Assembly (NCBI GenBank): GCA_019775845.1 | Contig: JADQAV010000003.1 | Location: forward strand, 62,001 to 126,000 | DNA length: 64,000 bases | Direction: 5' to 3' | Source of the DNA: Myrmaecium sp. VS I D KN 1 | Lineage: Eukaryota; Ascomycota; Dothideomycetes; Valsariales; Valsariaceae | Shown: in pieces, positions 1 to 12,042 of the stretch | Position numbering within the stretch: position 1 is the stretch's first letter | Layout: every line of letters begins with the position of its first letter | Notes under the pieces: model-generated | What the model saw: the letters and a program-made list of their open reading frames with translations, nothing else | The model's database searches: none | Told to the model about the DNA's origin: nothing | Translations under genes and position numbers: made by a program

Positions 1-300
1 CGTATATCGCTTACTAGCGGTCGGCACGACGTTAAAGAAGTTATAAATATCCTATTTAAATACCTGCTTATTTAGAAGGCCCTTATATTTAAGGAACGTA
101 ATTATATTATAGATAGTAGCTTTTATTAGTATTATAATATACTTTTTACCCTTTCGAGGCTTAAGAATCGAATAGATAGGCGTTATTTACCTAGTTCGGC
201 GTGTAATTCGTAGCATTAGTAGTGTTAGTGTTGATAATAGTGCTAGTAGTTTGGTGTTTTCAGGGCTTAACGCACGGTCCCCTTTTTTTGCAAGGTGCGT
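1..300. repeat. AT-rich decayed repeat, RIP-like composition
   Basis: The first ~300 bases are dense in TA steps and A/T runs and hold no useful open frame, in sharp contrast to the GC-rich DNA that follows. In Pezizomycotina this composition usually marks a repeat mutated by RIP (C-to-T change at CpA). No terminal repeats or coding remnant could be recognised, so the family is unknown, and the element continues off the left edge. Calling it a transposon remnant is inference. Confidence 0.45.
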
Positions 301-2455
301 GCTAACCTACGTTGGTACTTGCTATTGTACGGTTAGCTTTTACTGTAGGTAGATCATTCTTTTTTTTTATTTTCCTCAACGGTACGTACTATTTACCTGC
401 CGCAGTTGGCGAGGGGGCGGTGAGGTGAGGTGAGGTATGTATGTTAGGTACAGTATGTAGGGAGGGAGGTGGATTGATGAGGCGGTGGGGAGAGAGGATC
501 GTGCGGTTGTGTGGGAGTGTGCCGTATTGACGTGTTGCGGTATCCTACAATAGGACTTTGGCTCGGTGTTCGTCGTGGGCAGGTGATAGGGCACATTGAA
601 GCAAAGGAGATGCGCGTCCTTTTCATGGTCCTGCTGCTACTGCTGCTGCTGCTGCGGCATCTGAAGATATGAAGGTATGGGTAGATGCGTAGGAGTGACG
701 GCAACTGGTCCCACCGGCTATATGGGCCGCTTCCGCCGCTGTCACCGCCTCTGCCAGGTACCTACCCTACAGTGGGTACTCAGGACCTCATTGTGTGGAG
801 TTGGACCAGTGGGGGTTTACCTCTGAATGCCAGATTGTTTTTATTAACATTCAGGATGTAGTTGAAGGAGTGACGAAGATGAAGTGAAGACATGGCTGGA
901 ACACCTTTACTCCCGATGCCTTCGGCGTGGTAACATGCCGTTTATTTGTGCCCTCTGTAATCATCTTCAGTAGGCTCCCTGGTAATGGAAGGATGGATCG
1001 CATCCACCTGTAAGGTGAGCACTACGATTTACTAGTACCTCATGCAGTACCTATTCTGTATGTCCGTAGGTAGCTGAACGTTAGGTATCCACAGGTCCCT
1101 TCAAGATACTCCACCAGCTAGGCTTTTTCCTAACTGCATCCTGCTCCATTCCCCGACGATGATTCTGTGTGTGCCTTGTGGGCTGAAGGTCCGAGCCAGT
1201 CTATGTACTTTGTACCTCTGGTAACAGCTTGACAGGTCCGAGTTGATCCCCTGCTGCCCTACTGTATGTACTCCTACTCACAACAGAGGCACAAGACTGC
1301 ATCACCATAAGTACCTTATCGTATCCGACCTGTCGGCCTTGCGCTCGGCTTGATGCGAAGGGGGCCGCCAAGGATGTAAGGATGACCCTCCTGGCGTTTC
1401 AGCAGGGGATGATCTCATCCCTGCCGGCGGCATCCCAGCCACCACCGATTGCCATGATCCATTCAGTATGCGAGCGCAAGCGTCAGGTACCTGACTCCTG
1501 TGCCTTGTCGGCCTCACCGTACCGACCATAGCCGGGTGGGGCGGAAAGCCGCTTATGACGCGCGACTTCAGCTGTCAACGTGGAACTGAAAGTCGGTCTC
1601 CTCCGCGCGGTGTGAAATGCAGATTCCGGTGCGTGCGTGGTCAATTGCAGCAAGAAGAAGGTTCTTGCAGTGAATTGAACGGTTCGCCCGGTCCAGAAAC
1701 TCCCATTGTTGTATTTGTTTACCGCTCGCCGCCTGGCAACGGGCACGATCACTATGGAGTTACGTCCAGAAGGTTTGCAAGCAATCTGTGTGTTTTTAAA
1801 CGCCGCGCTTGTAGAGCTGGGCGGAGTATCCGGAGGACGTTGTACCTCTGTATTCCAGAGTACAGACGTACGGAGACACCCACCCAGCGCGCCCAGCCCG
1901 GCCGGCGGCAGACGAGATGGCGAGTGCTCCGCGTCGTGCGGGCTCATGATCTCATCATCCCAGCTGAAAGAGGCGGCCCATCTTGGCCGTTCCTGTCGAC
2001 AGAGTTGCGGTTGGGATCGTCGCTCAAGCAACGGCGGCCCTGCGAGTTCCGCTAACGGGGCCAAGCATTCTCACCACCACGGCCCACGGACCACTTCCCC
2101 AGCCATCACCGTCGCCGCCGACCTGAGCACCTCTAGTGCCACGCTGCCCGCGCTAGAACGGGGCCGTACATGATGCATCGCTGCCCGGGCGCATAGCTTC
2201 AAGAACTCCATCCATCTCTTCCTTCTTTCTCCCTTTCTCCCATCTCCAACAATCCAAGCCGTCTTCACTTCTTCCTTCTCCATTCCAGTCGGGTGCTGTG
2301 CGTCTGCCTCTTCCTTTTCTTCCTCCCACCTTCACCTCCATCTCCTCATCCTCCTCCTCCGATTCCGAGAGAGACAGCGATTGCGCGCGCCAAACCTGCG
2401 CCAAACACCTCCGTCCACCTCCGCCAAATCGCCGACCATCTCCGCACCCGACATC
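301..2455. other. Intergenic, no convincing gene; cdc14 upstream region
   Basis: Open frames exist on both strands at 1480-2170, but they overlap each other, lack family resemblance and have no convincing splice context, so I read them as chance frames. The last ~250 bases are CT-rich (runs of tcctc and ttcc), like a fungal 5' leader, and lead to the cdc14 start at 2456. Confidence 0.5.
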
Positions 2456-3564
2456 ATGGAGACCCTCCTCTCCCTCTCCTTCGACAACATCTCCTCCAAG
2501 GACAGCAACAAAATCCGAAAGGGACTCAAGCAGATCGAAGGCCTGCTGGCACAGATATGCCTTTCCAGCTCCCGGCCAACCTCGTCGAGCAGGCGAAGAG
2601 GTTCCGTCGTCTCCCCGGCTCCCTCGCAACAGCAACAACAACAACAGCCCGCTCCGGCGAAGAACCTTAGGGCGCTGGCCGACGACCCGGCATTCCGCGA
2701 GTTCTTCAGATTACAAGAGGGGTTTGAGTGCAATGGTGAGTCTCATAGAGAATATACCCACGTTTGCGCTTTAGGACACACAGCTGATGCGGCAGATTAG
2801 TCGCGACACGATTGATTGCTTGTCTCGACCGATTACTAGGAATGGGAAACAGTGAGCTGCTACCCCCAAGACCGCACGCAGACTTGGAGTTGCAATGCTG
2901 ACCGTTTGACAGCCGATGAGATGGATCTCGTCATCGTCTCCGCCCTCAACGTCCTCCAGGGCATCCTCCTCCTCCACCCACCTTCCCGCGCGCTCTTTAG
3001 CCGCGAAATTTACATGAACGTAAGCGCTCCTTCGATCTTCAGACGATTCTGGAAACCAAACGTCTCACGCTTTCACAGCTCCTCCTCGACCTCCTCGACC
3101 CATACAACTGCCCAGCGATCCAGAGCGCCGGCCTGCTCGTCCTCGTCACCGCCCTCCTAGCCACGCCGCAAAATACACGCACGTTCGAAAACCTCGATGG
3201 CCTCCTCACCGTCACCTCCCTCTTCAAAGCCCGCGACACGGCGCAGACGGTCAAGCTGAAGGTGGTCGAGTTCCTGTACTTCTACCTCATGCCGGAGATG
3301 CCGCCGTCGGCTGGTTCCTCCGGCGGCGGGATGGCACGTGGCTCGAACAAGCTCCTCGCCGCCGCCGCCCTGTTCGAGCGCCGCCGCTGTAGCCGGGACG
3401 AGACCCGGTCGCCGACGCCGGAGGAGACGTATTTGGCATCGTGCACGCGCTGCTCGGCGGAGAAGCAGCGCCTGTTAGGCCGGTACCTGGGCAGCGACGT
3501 GCTGGATGATCTCGTGCAGGACTTGCGAGAGAGTGCGCCGTTTGGGGAGGCGGTGCGGTCTTGA
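2456..3564 (+). CDS. cdc14: Septation initiation network protein Cdc14 (Sid1 partner)
   Basis: Four exons: 2456-2735, 2801-2851, 2913-3019, 3079-3564 (307 aa). The N-terminus (METLLSLSFDNISSKDSNK) followed by an IRKGLKQIEGLLAQICL helix is typical of the fungal SIN Cdc14 family (PF08045), which is unrelated to the Cdc14 phosphatase. In fission yeast Cdc14 binds the kinase Sid1 at the spindle pole and helps trigger septum formation. After a Ser/Gln-rich linker (about residues 38-65, with a run of seven Gln) comes an all-helical repeat-like body rich in Leu (for example LNVLQGILLLHPPSRALF). All introns have GT-AG ends and keep phase: donors gtgagt at 2736, gtgagc at 2852, gtaagc at 3020. The ATG at 2456 is chosen because the family begins METLLSLSF; an in-frame ATG at 2381 would add 25 atypical residues. 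The C-terminus has a Gly/Ser insert (about residues 230-240). Confidence 0.9.
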
Positions 3565-5051
3565 GATGGAGAACACTCCTTTCCTTCTTGCTCTCTCGCA
3601 TTTCTTTTCCCTTCCTTCTCTCTGTTTTTTTCTTGCTGTTTCTCAGCGTGTTTTTTCATCTCTCCCGCCGGGACGGTTTAGATCCCTGGCTTCCATTTTC
3701 TTCTTTTCTTTTGTTTTTCCCTTCTCCTCCGAGCAGGACGACACGAGACACGGTGCACGATGAAAGTGGATCCAATGAAAGCGCAGGAGCGAGCTTCGAG
3801 GGAGTTTTGACGACGTTATCGTTTGATGGGAGCGTTCTGTATTTCTTTTTTCTTTCTTCTTTGGGAGAAGGGGAGGCCATCTCGTATACGGAGCAGCGTT
3901 TTTTTTTCTTCTCCTTCTCAGCATCGGACGATGGGATGAACCGCACGGCTTTCCAACGCATCGATACTTACCGACCTACCGACTATCATCATCACGGGAC
4001 GGCGAAATGCGGGGAGATGGGGGTGGGGAACCGGGGCGCTTCTTTGTTTTCTTCCCCATGGGAATTCGGTTTTGGGCACTCGGAACGGGATGGGTGTTTT
4101 CTGGTCTGGGAACATGGGATATGGGATGGGTTTTTGGGATTGGGATTGGGATTGGGTTCGGGTTTGGCTGGGTACACTAATGGGGCCTGGGTCTGGATCG
4201 GGGGGCTTTATGGCGTCTTTCATGCTTGTATTTATTGAAGTGTTTTGTTTTATCAGAGGTGTATGTGTGCAGTGTGTGTGTTTTAAGGTGCTTGTCTTTG
4301 TTACCTGAGGGAGTTGTCGAGGATGGCTTGCTACGGGAGTCGAATTGGACGAAGTAAATACGTCTGGCTGGAGGGAGGATGGAGACTGAAGCGGACAGTT
4401 ACTACCTACATACCACTAAGTGTCAATATCATACTTTACCGTATGAGCGCTTTGTGCAGTCGCTAAATAAATACCTAACTACCGTAATACTGTAGATGAC
4501 TGCCAGTGATGACAAGGCTCGTTATGAATGACCTCCGACGCCGTCCGTGGGGCCTAAGGTTCCATCCACCAGTCCGATCGGTCGGCCGTCACGCCGGTTC
4601 CCCACACGTTCTTGAGAGGGCGTTCCCGCGGCCGGAACGTCAGGGCGGTGCTTGGCTTTGGCCGGCCTGGCCTGTGAGGTGTGGGCGAAAAAGCCAAAAA
4701 TGACTCGGGCGAAGCTGGGGAGACCGGATGGACTGACTCCGCCCCTTTCCCTTTCCCGTCCCGTCGTCTTTTCTTCCTCCTCCACTTCACTTCACTTCAC
4801 CACTTCACTTCTTCATCTCCCTCCCTTGACCTCCGTTTTGTCTTCGCCCCTTTTGATTTTTTCGCCCTTTCGCCCTGTTTGCTGGTACGTACGAGTTGTG
4901 TGAGTTGAAGGAGCTGAAGGGATTGATTGCCTCGGACGGACGACGGAGCACCTTACCGACTACTACATACCTTACCTGGACACACAACCGCCGACCTATC
5001 CTGCCTGCTGCCTGCTCCCATCTACATCCGGACGATTCCACCGCGTCCCCC
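3565..5051. other. Intergenic: cdc14 3' region and bZIP promoter and leader
   Basis: T-rich and G-rich low-complexity DNA. It includes a perfect four-run GGGATT array at 4136-4156, able in principle to form a G-quadruplex. The stretch 4740-4870 is strongly CT-rich, including repeated cacttcactt units, and looks like a promoter or 5' leader. Open frames here arise from low complexity. No gene seen. Confidence 0.5.
4136..4156 (+). repeat. GGGATT x4 array, potential G-quadruplex
   Basis: Four GGG runs separated by identical ATT loops, followed by further G-rich DNA. It lies about 570 bases downstream of the cdc14 stop. The G3-N3 pattern fits the classical quadruplex rule. The unit differs from the TTAGGG telomere repeat of ascomycetes. 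Confidence 0.6.
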
Positions 5052-7097
5052 ATGGCGGAGGCCTCCCCTGTCCCCACTGCCCGCGACGACTCCAGCCCAT
5101 CGCAGACGCACTCCCCCCAGCCGCAGCCGCAGTTGCAGTCTCCCTTCACCCGTCCGCCGCTCCAGCAGCAGCAACAACAGCAGCCGCAGCCGTACGGCGA
5201 GGAACCCTCCAAGAGACGCAAGACGGCCGCCTCCTCCCGCGGCGTCGCCAACCTCACCCCGGAGCAACTCGCCCGCAAGCGCGCCAACGACCGCGAGGCC
5301 CAGCGCGCCATCCGCGAGCGCACCAAGGCCCAGATCGACCGGCTCAACCAGCGGATCCGCGAGCTCGAGTCCCAGCCCGCCTACCATGAGCTTCAGCTCG
5401 TCGTCCGGCAGAAGGAGGCCATCCAAGCCGAGAACGAGGAGATCCGCCGCCGGCTGGCCGCCGTCATGGCCATGCTGCAGCCCATCGTCAGCTCCCACCA
5501 GGGCCTGAACGGTACGGCCCTGCTCTCCTCTGGTCCGGCTGACCGCCGTGGAACTGACATGCCTCCTTCCTCTTCGTCTTCTCCCGTAGATCTGGCCGAC
5601 GCCGCCGAACGCAACCCCTTCGCCCATCCTCCGACGACCGTTCCGCCCGCGCCGGACGCCGCGGACGCGCGCATCGTGCACTTCCTCCCGCCGGTCGAGC
5701 AGCGTCCCTTCCAGGGCGGCGTGACCGCACCCCGCGACGGCATGTCGAACCATGCCTCCCCGACGCCCTCGAATCCGCTGCCCAGCCGGACCGTCAACGG
5801 GCAGCAGTGGGACGACCTGAGCGCCCCGCCGACGAGCAATGCGCGGTCATGGCATGCGGCCAGCCCGCTGACGGCATCGTACAATCAGTCGGACGAGCGG
5901 CTGGGCGTGGGATTCCTCCTGGACGGAGGCCAGCGCGGCAAGGCCTCGCCGATCCCCCCGGGGCCATCGACGACGTCCGCGCTGCCGCTGCAGCTGCCCA
6001 GCCCGTGGCACGACCGGCCGCTGTTCGCGTACGCCGAGCTACCCCGGACTCTCCCGCCGACCTGCCCGCTCGACACCATCCTCCTCGAGTTTCTTGCCGA
6101 GCGCAAGCAGCGCGCCGCCGAGGGCGTGCCTCCGTCTGCCCTCACCGGGCCCACCTACCCCAACTTTACCGCTCTCGTTCGCCCGGGCCGGGACGAGGAC
6201 TCGCATCCGCTGTCCAAGGTCTTCACCGACATCCTCCGCACCTTTCCCAACGTCAGCGGCCTTCCCGAGCAGGTCGCCGTCCTCTATCTCATGTTCCTGC
6301 TCATGCGGTGGGAGATTGATCCGACGGAGGAGAACTACAACCGCCTACCCGACTGGCTCACGCCCCGGCCCTCGCAGCTCTTCTCTCCCCATCCTGTGTG
6401 GATGGACCATCTGCCATGGTGCGTCCATGGACCCCTTCTCCCGCTCCTCCGCCCGCTTTCTCCTCCTCAACGATGCTAATCTCAACCCTCCCACCACAGG
6501 CCCCGCATGCGCGACCGCCTCGTCCAGCCGCCGCCATCCCGCCCCTTCGTCTCCTTCGACTCCTTCTTCATCCCCCTCACCGCCAACCTCTCTGTCAACT
6601 GGCCGCACCCGCCGTCGGACTGTCTGCTGCCCGCCTCTCGGCTCCCATCGGACATACCCACCCTACGGCCGCCACCGCCGCCACCGCCGCCACAAGCATC
6701 CTCCTCCACATCCGCCTCCCACTCACCCACCCCCGCCCCCACACCTCGCGTCTCCACTCCACAACCCCTCTCCACCCTCACCGGCGGGGGCGCACGCTCA
6801 CCCCCACCCGCCCCAACAACCGTTGCCGGGGTCTCAGCCGCGCTCAGCGCAGCCGCCGCGTCCGATGGCATGGAGAACTCCACCTCTCCCTCCTCCTCTT
6901 CGTCTCAACACCAGCCTCAGTCCCAGCCTCCACATCAGCCTCAACTCCAACCTCCGCCGGTGGTCAATGAGGAATACTTCATGAATCCCGCCTTCGAGGA
7001 GCATCTCCGGGATCTGCGGAATTGGAGCGTGGGTCCGGCGTTTGCAAAAGCGTTCCCGGAGTTGATGGTGTGTGGGGGTTTCAGGGTGGGGTTGTAA
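5052..7097 (+). CDS. bZIP transcription factor with C-terminal DUF3425 domain
   Basis: Exons 5052-5511, 5590-6418, 6500-7097 (628 aa). The basic region (about residues 74-95) carries the signature RKRANDREAQRAIRERTK, followed by a leucine-zipper coiled coil to about residue 145. This NDREAQRAIRxRT type of bZIP is typically joined to DUF3425 in filamentous fungi. The DUF3425 part is visible at the C-terminus: VLYLMFLLMRWEIDPTEENY, then DHLPWPRMRDRL across the second splice, then NPAFEEHLRDLRNW and FAKAFPELM. The N-terminus is Gln/Pro-rich (seven Gln near residue 40). Intron 1 (5512-5589) is exactly 78 nt without a stop, so retention would give a 654-aa form. Intron 2 (6419-6499) is required to reach the conserved C-terminus. 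The ATG at 5052 follows a CT-rich leader; an in-frame ATG further upstream at 4896 looks non-coding. Nuclear DNA-binding regulator; targets unknown. Confidence 0.88.
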
Positions 7098-7837
7098 GGG
7101 TGGGATGTGTTCTTCTTGTTAGTTTCGGCTTGTTCTCTTCGGCTTTTCTTTGGTTTGTTCTTCTTTTTTTTTCGGAGCTCTGTACGTTCAGACAAGGCTA
7201 GGGGAGGACGGAAAGGGAAATGTAGGGATTGGGAGATCGGTAGGGGTTTTCTGGGTTTTTTCCGGTAAAAGGGAAAAGTTTCGTGTTGGTTTCCCTTTTT
7301 TTTTTCTTTGGTTCGGATTACTGATTGTTTCTACTCGCGGCTTTTTCTTTCTTTGTTCTGGTTTGATGGGTTTTGAAACGCGGAGGCTGTTTTATCTTCT
7401 AGTTGATTGATTTGTTACGATAGGACGATAGGAGAGGAGAAAAGAGAGAAATGCAATCGCAATTGTAATCCAACCCAAACTTTTTCAGAAGGTTACCTAT
7501 TCGATTTATCGTTTTGATACTTATTGTATCCATTTAGTATATTCTATGACGAGTAGGCATCTAATATATTCATCGACGTAGGTAGGTCGTAACTACTAAA
7601 TAGTAAGTATGCAGCCGGAACCCTACCTAACATATGCCAAACTAGGTAGGACGCTCCGGAGCCATCTCCGCCCTTTTCCAGCCCTTCCCGTGACGTCGTA
7701 CAAAACAACCTCAGCTACACTCCTCCGTACCTCCTGACGGTCCTCACCTCCGACATCCGCGCAAAAAAACGTTCGCCACCGCGCCTTTCTCTCATCATCA
7801 TTTTTCTCCCCCCCCCCCCCTCTCTCTCTCTCTCTGA
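7098..7837. promoter_or_regulatory. Intergenic: upstream region of the Zn2Cys6 gene
   Basis: T-rich 3' region of the bZIP gene, then AT-rich sequence near 7480-7600 with several taggtag-type motifs. A 13-base C run (7808-7820) followed by a TC repeat (7821-7835) ends two bases before the ATG. No gene seen. Confidence 0.45.
7808..7835 (+). repeat. C13 homopolymer plus (TC)n directly before a start codon
   Basis: Thirteen C followed by about seven TC units, ending at the -2 position of the Zn2Cys6 ATG. Pyrimidine tracts are common in fungal leaders, but a homopolymer this long next to the start is length-unstable and could also be a sequencing weak spot. Confidence 0.8.
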
Positions 7838-10800
7838 ATGTCATCATCCGGCGGCAACCCAAAGGTGGCGATCCCGCCGCTGGCCCGGCGACCTGGGGCC
7901 GGGGGCGGCGCCGAGGGCGCCGAGGGCGGACCCCGGCGCCGGAGCTCCACCTCGGCGGCGAAGAAGCGGATCGAGATGGCGTGCCGCAATTGCCGGCAGC
8001 GGAAGGTGAAGTGCGACGGCCGGCGGCCGCGGTGCGGGCACTGCGTGGAGGCGGGCCGGTCGGTGGAGTGCGTGTACCCCGTTGGACGGAGGGATAAGCT
8101 GAGGGAGTGAGTTACCAGTGTATTGCCTGTTTTTTTTTTTTGTTGTGATTTTGTGTGGTGTGGTGTTTGTGGTGTGTTTGTGGTGTGCGCTGTTGGGGCA
8201 AGGCTGACTTTGATTGACATGTTCCCAGGGCTCACCGGTGTTTGGCCGAGTTCCAGTGCCTGGCGGCCGGGTTGGCGGATCGGTTGGATGTGAAGGAGCG
8301 GGGGAGGATGGAGGACCTGGTGCGGAATGTGAGTGGGTCGTTTCACTTCGTCTTCTTCTGTTTCCATTTCCTTTTCCTTTTCCCCCTCCGTTCACACAGA
8401 CACCGCTGCTGACGCCGCCCGAAACGATACCTATCCAGTCGCGCGACGTGCTCGACGGGTCGGACTTCGCGGCCCCCGCGTCGTCGACGACCGAGCACGG
8501 GGAGCGGGACGTGTCCGCCGGCGTGGGCTCGGACGAGTCGGCCGACGTGCTGGACGAGGATCTCGACCGGGACGACAGCTCGCGGGCGACGGGCTTCGTC
8601 GGCCGGAACTCGGAGGTGCAGTGGCTGCGCCGGTTCCGCGAGGAGGACAGCGAGAATCCGCGGCAGCGGCTGGGTCCGCATGGGCCCCCTGGTGCGGGCG
8701 ATGAGGCGTCGGCGAGGCGGATGGCGGCGGCGGATCAGCGGCATGAAAGGGGTTCGGCGCGGAAGCCCGAGTCGGTGGTCCCGGTGAATCAGTCGAATTA
8801 TCATTTGGATGATGAAGAGCCGGATTTGAATAATGATCTGGTGGATCCGTTTGAACTCCCGCCCGTCGAGCTCATGAGGAGCCGGGTCGGGGTCTACATG
8901 GAGACGTTGCAGGAGGAGTTCCCGATCTTGGTGAAGCAGACGTTCATGGAGCAATTCGATCAGTTCATCCGCGACGGCGCGACCGTCCCCGACGACGCGG
9001 ACGGCCGGCAATGGCTCGCCATCCTGCATCTGCTCATGGCCATCTCGGCGCGGTATTTGGCGCTCAAGGACCGCGACGGCGAGATCGAAACGCGGGAGCA
9101 TCTCATCCATTACAACCGCGCGCGGCAGATCGCCTTTGAGAAGAACACCTTCGTCACGCAGGCCAGCATCAAACGCATCCGGATCGTGGCCCTGCTCTCG
9201 CTCTACTATCTTTGCATCGACCAGGTCAACCGGTACGTCCGACGGGGTGCCGCTTGTCTGATTCACCCACAGTAGAAAGAGTGCTCTCACTGACAAGGCA
9301 TGTTCTAGCGCCGACATCCTGGGCGGATGCGCGGTCAAGTACTGCTACGCCCAAGGCCTGCACGTCCGCAGCATGTACCCTCACCTCCCCGACCTGGAAA
9401 AGGAGGCTCGCGTCCGGCTTTGGTGGTGTGTGTATAAGCTCGAACGGCTGTGCTGCGAGGTGGTGGGCCGCCCCAGCGTGATCACGGATGCGCACTGCTC
9501 CGTGCCGCTACCGCTCCCACTTCTGGAGGAAGAGCTCGAGGAGAGGACGAAGGAGCCGGGGATGGTTCACTATCAGCATTCGAAGCTGAACAACGCGGCC
9601 GCGGATCCGACGCTGCTTCAGGACTCCAAGATGAAAGGACCCTCCGCTCCGGGACCGCCGCTGTACTTTCGCACCACCTGCCAGCTCATCATCATCCGCC
9701 AGCAGGTCGTCGACGCGCTCTACTCGGCCGGCACGGCCAGCAAGTCCTGGCAAGGCGCCCAGGATGAGATCCGCAACTTCGCCCGGTACACCCATCAATG
9801 GCTCGAGAACCTCCACCCGCACTTCGACTTCCGCAACCTCCAAGACGACCCGGCCTTCTTCCGGCACAAGATCAAGCTGGGCTTTCTGTACTACAGCGTC
9901 CGGATCCTCACGACGCGGCCCTGCGTCTGCCGCCTCGACCCGCACATCGCCGAGCAGAGCCAGGCGTCGAAGGACTTCAACCGGGTGAACGCGCAGGCGT
10001 GCGTCAAGGCGGCCATCTCCATCAGTGACCAGGTCCCCGACCAGCTAGGACCCGAGTTCATCTACCGGTACGGGCCGTGGTGGGTGATTGTGCACTACTT
10101 CATGCAGGCGGCCGTCATCCTCCTGCTCGAGGTCGCGTACGACTTCTGCCACGGGCCCGAGATGCGCCACGAGGTGCTCGAGTCGCTGAAAAAGGTGGCC
10201 GCCTGGCTGCACGCGCTGAGCGACCGCCACGGCGCCGCCCGGAAGGGCTACTCGCTCTACACGGACCTGCTCCAGCGGATCGCCCGGAAAAGCACGTTCG
10301 ACCTCTCCGGCCTTGTCGCGCAGACCGCGCCCCTGCCTCCCGCCCGCGGGCCGGCGTCCACGCATTATCAGGAGCCGCAGACGGAGGAAATGGAGGATGT
10401 CCAGCACCATGGCCAGGCCGCCGCCGAGCAGCACGGAGGCCTGCACCCGCTCGACGTCGCCGCCATGGCGCTGGACACCCAGATGCAATCCCAGCTCCAC
10501 CCGCCCATGGCCGCCGGGCCATGGGAGCAAGACCCCTCGGCATCGTCCTCATCGTTTGCCCATGCCCCTCGCATGGACTACCCGGGGCCCGCGCCGCCAT
10601 TCCAGCACCACGATCCGCCCGGCGCCGGCGCCGGCGGCTCTCTCAACCTGCCGGGAGCCGGAACCAGCCACGGCCCCGACCCCTCAGATCCCTACGCGTA
10701 CGACGACTTCTCCCGCCTCTACCTCACCACGGCCTGGGACACAAATCCCCCCATCGATTGGCCGCCGATGATGGATGCGTATGGCAACTATATGCTCATG

Positions 10801-11100
10801 TCTTTGGATCCGTATCCCAGCGCCGCTGGTCCTGCTGGTGCGCCTGCGCCGGATTTGGGGGGCGAGCAGCAGCAGCCCCAGCAGCCCCAGCAGCCCCAGC
10901 AGCACCAACAGCAGCCGATTTATGTGGCTGATGAGGAGTCGGTGGAGGATCCGAGGCTGTTGCGGTTTGCTCCTCATCCTCCTCCGCATCCTCCTCCGCC
11001 GGCGGGGGGGCCGTCGGGATCGGCGGGACCGGCAGGTTGGGGAGGTGCAGAGGCAGGTGGTGGAGGTGCAGGTGCAGGCGGTGGCCAAGCTCCGCGGTGA
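7838..11100 (+). CDS. Zn2Cys6 transcription factor with fungal_trans domain
   Basis: Exons 7838-8106, 8229-8328, 8400-9232, 9309-11100 (997 aa). The zinc cluster is at residues 49-78 with spacing C-x2-C-x6-C-x6-C-x2-C-x8-C (starting CRNCRQRKVKC), preceded by a Gly/Ala/Arg-rich tail. An acidic, Asp/Ser-rich linker follows. The fungus-specific middle homology domain (PF04082 type) runs from roughly residue 285 to 600, with VYMETLQEEFPILVKQTF, ISARYLALKDRDGEIETREH, a spliced segment reading NRADILGGCAVKYCYAQGLH, and RLWWCVYKLERLCCEVVGRP. The last 250 residues are disordered, rich in Pro, Gln, Gly and His, with a PQQPQQPQQ tract at 10870-10915. All introns keep phase with good GT-AG sites. It is a nuclear regulator, but no target pathway can be named from the neighbours. 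The C-terminal end is assumed to be the TGA at 11098-11100. Confidence 0.88.
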
Positions 11101-12042
11101 AATTGCTTCGGTTGACGTGGTCGATCCTTTCAATGCAGTCTATGATGTGAGGTATGCGCGTTCGTGGCTCCCGCTCTTCCTCCTTCTTCTTCTTCTGTCT
11201 TTCATGACAATATAGTCTGCACCGACGTGATGGAGATAGTGATGGGAGGGCGCGCGGGGGGTGGGTCTTTGTTGCTCTTGTTGTTGCTGGGATGGAGGGA
11301 AGGGGAAAGGGGAAAGACCGTCTGCGTCTGCATCGGCAGTGTTGAAGATACGCTCCGAGGATGTGTCTTACCTTGCTATTGCTATTGCTATTGCTATTGG
11401 CCATTACTGTTATGATCAAGGAGGAGGGAAGGGAAGGGAAGGATGGAAAGGGGCAACGGGGATTAGGGGGTGTTGAGGGACAGATGGGAATACCGGGAAT
11501 ACCAGGAATACCCATATGTATGTGAGACGTCGCTGCCGTCGCTCTCGGCGTCGTAGCTGGCATCGTAGCCGGCGTTGCTGAGGAACTAGTGGTGATAGAC
11601 TGACTATCGCATCGAAGACATCATTTGTCCATCTCCTATGGGCTCTTTCTCGGACCGCTTTCTTTCTTTCTTTCTTTGCCTTCATGTATGGACTTTCTCT
11701 GAAGAAGGGATGCGACCAAGAGTGTAAAAGAAAGGAGATGAATGAGTTAAGGATCATGCGCTTCCATAGATTCCTTTTAACATGCCATTTTTCTGTGATA
11801 TTGACCATCCTGCACCAGAAAACAGCAGGAAGACATATCTCCCTCCCTCTCATACGGCGGAAGCGCCTCATCCATTCCAGCACTTCCTTCAGGTAATAGC
11901 AAAGGAAAAACACAGAGCAGAAGTTATAAAGAAAACGAACACACGATAAAACGCCGGAAGAAAAAGAAAGTCAGGAAGACACCAAACGAGCCCCCGAAGA
12001 AGGAAAAGGCACGGCTTTTTCAACTCCAGCATCCTCATCCCT
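11101..12042. other. Intergenic between convergent Zn2Cys6 gene and nhp2
   Basis: 3' regions of two convergent genes. It holds a short TTGCTA microsatellite (about 11374-11399), a ctttctttctttctttc tract near 11660, and T/A-rich DNA at 11680-11960. No coding potential recognised. Confidence 0.5.

Noticed and set aside
1480-2173. Overlapping frames on both strands upstream of cdc14
   Set aside because: They shadow each other, have no family resemblance and no conserved splice signals.
4136-4156. Interstitial telomere repeat
   Set aside because: The unit is GGGATT, not a rotation of TTAGGG, and only four copies exist.
8343-9338. 331-aa minus-strand frame opposite the Zn2Cys6 gene
   Set aside because: Shadow frame; the plus strand has a well-supported spliced gene with the conserved domain.
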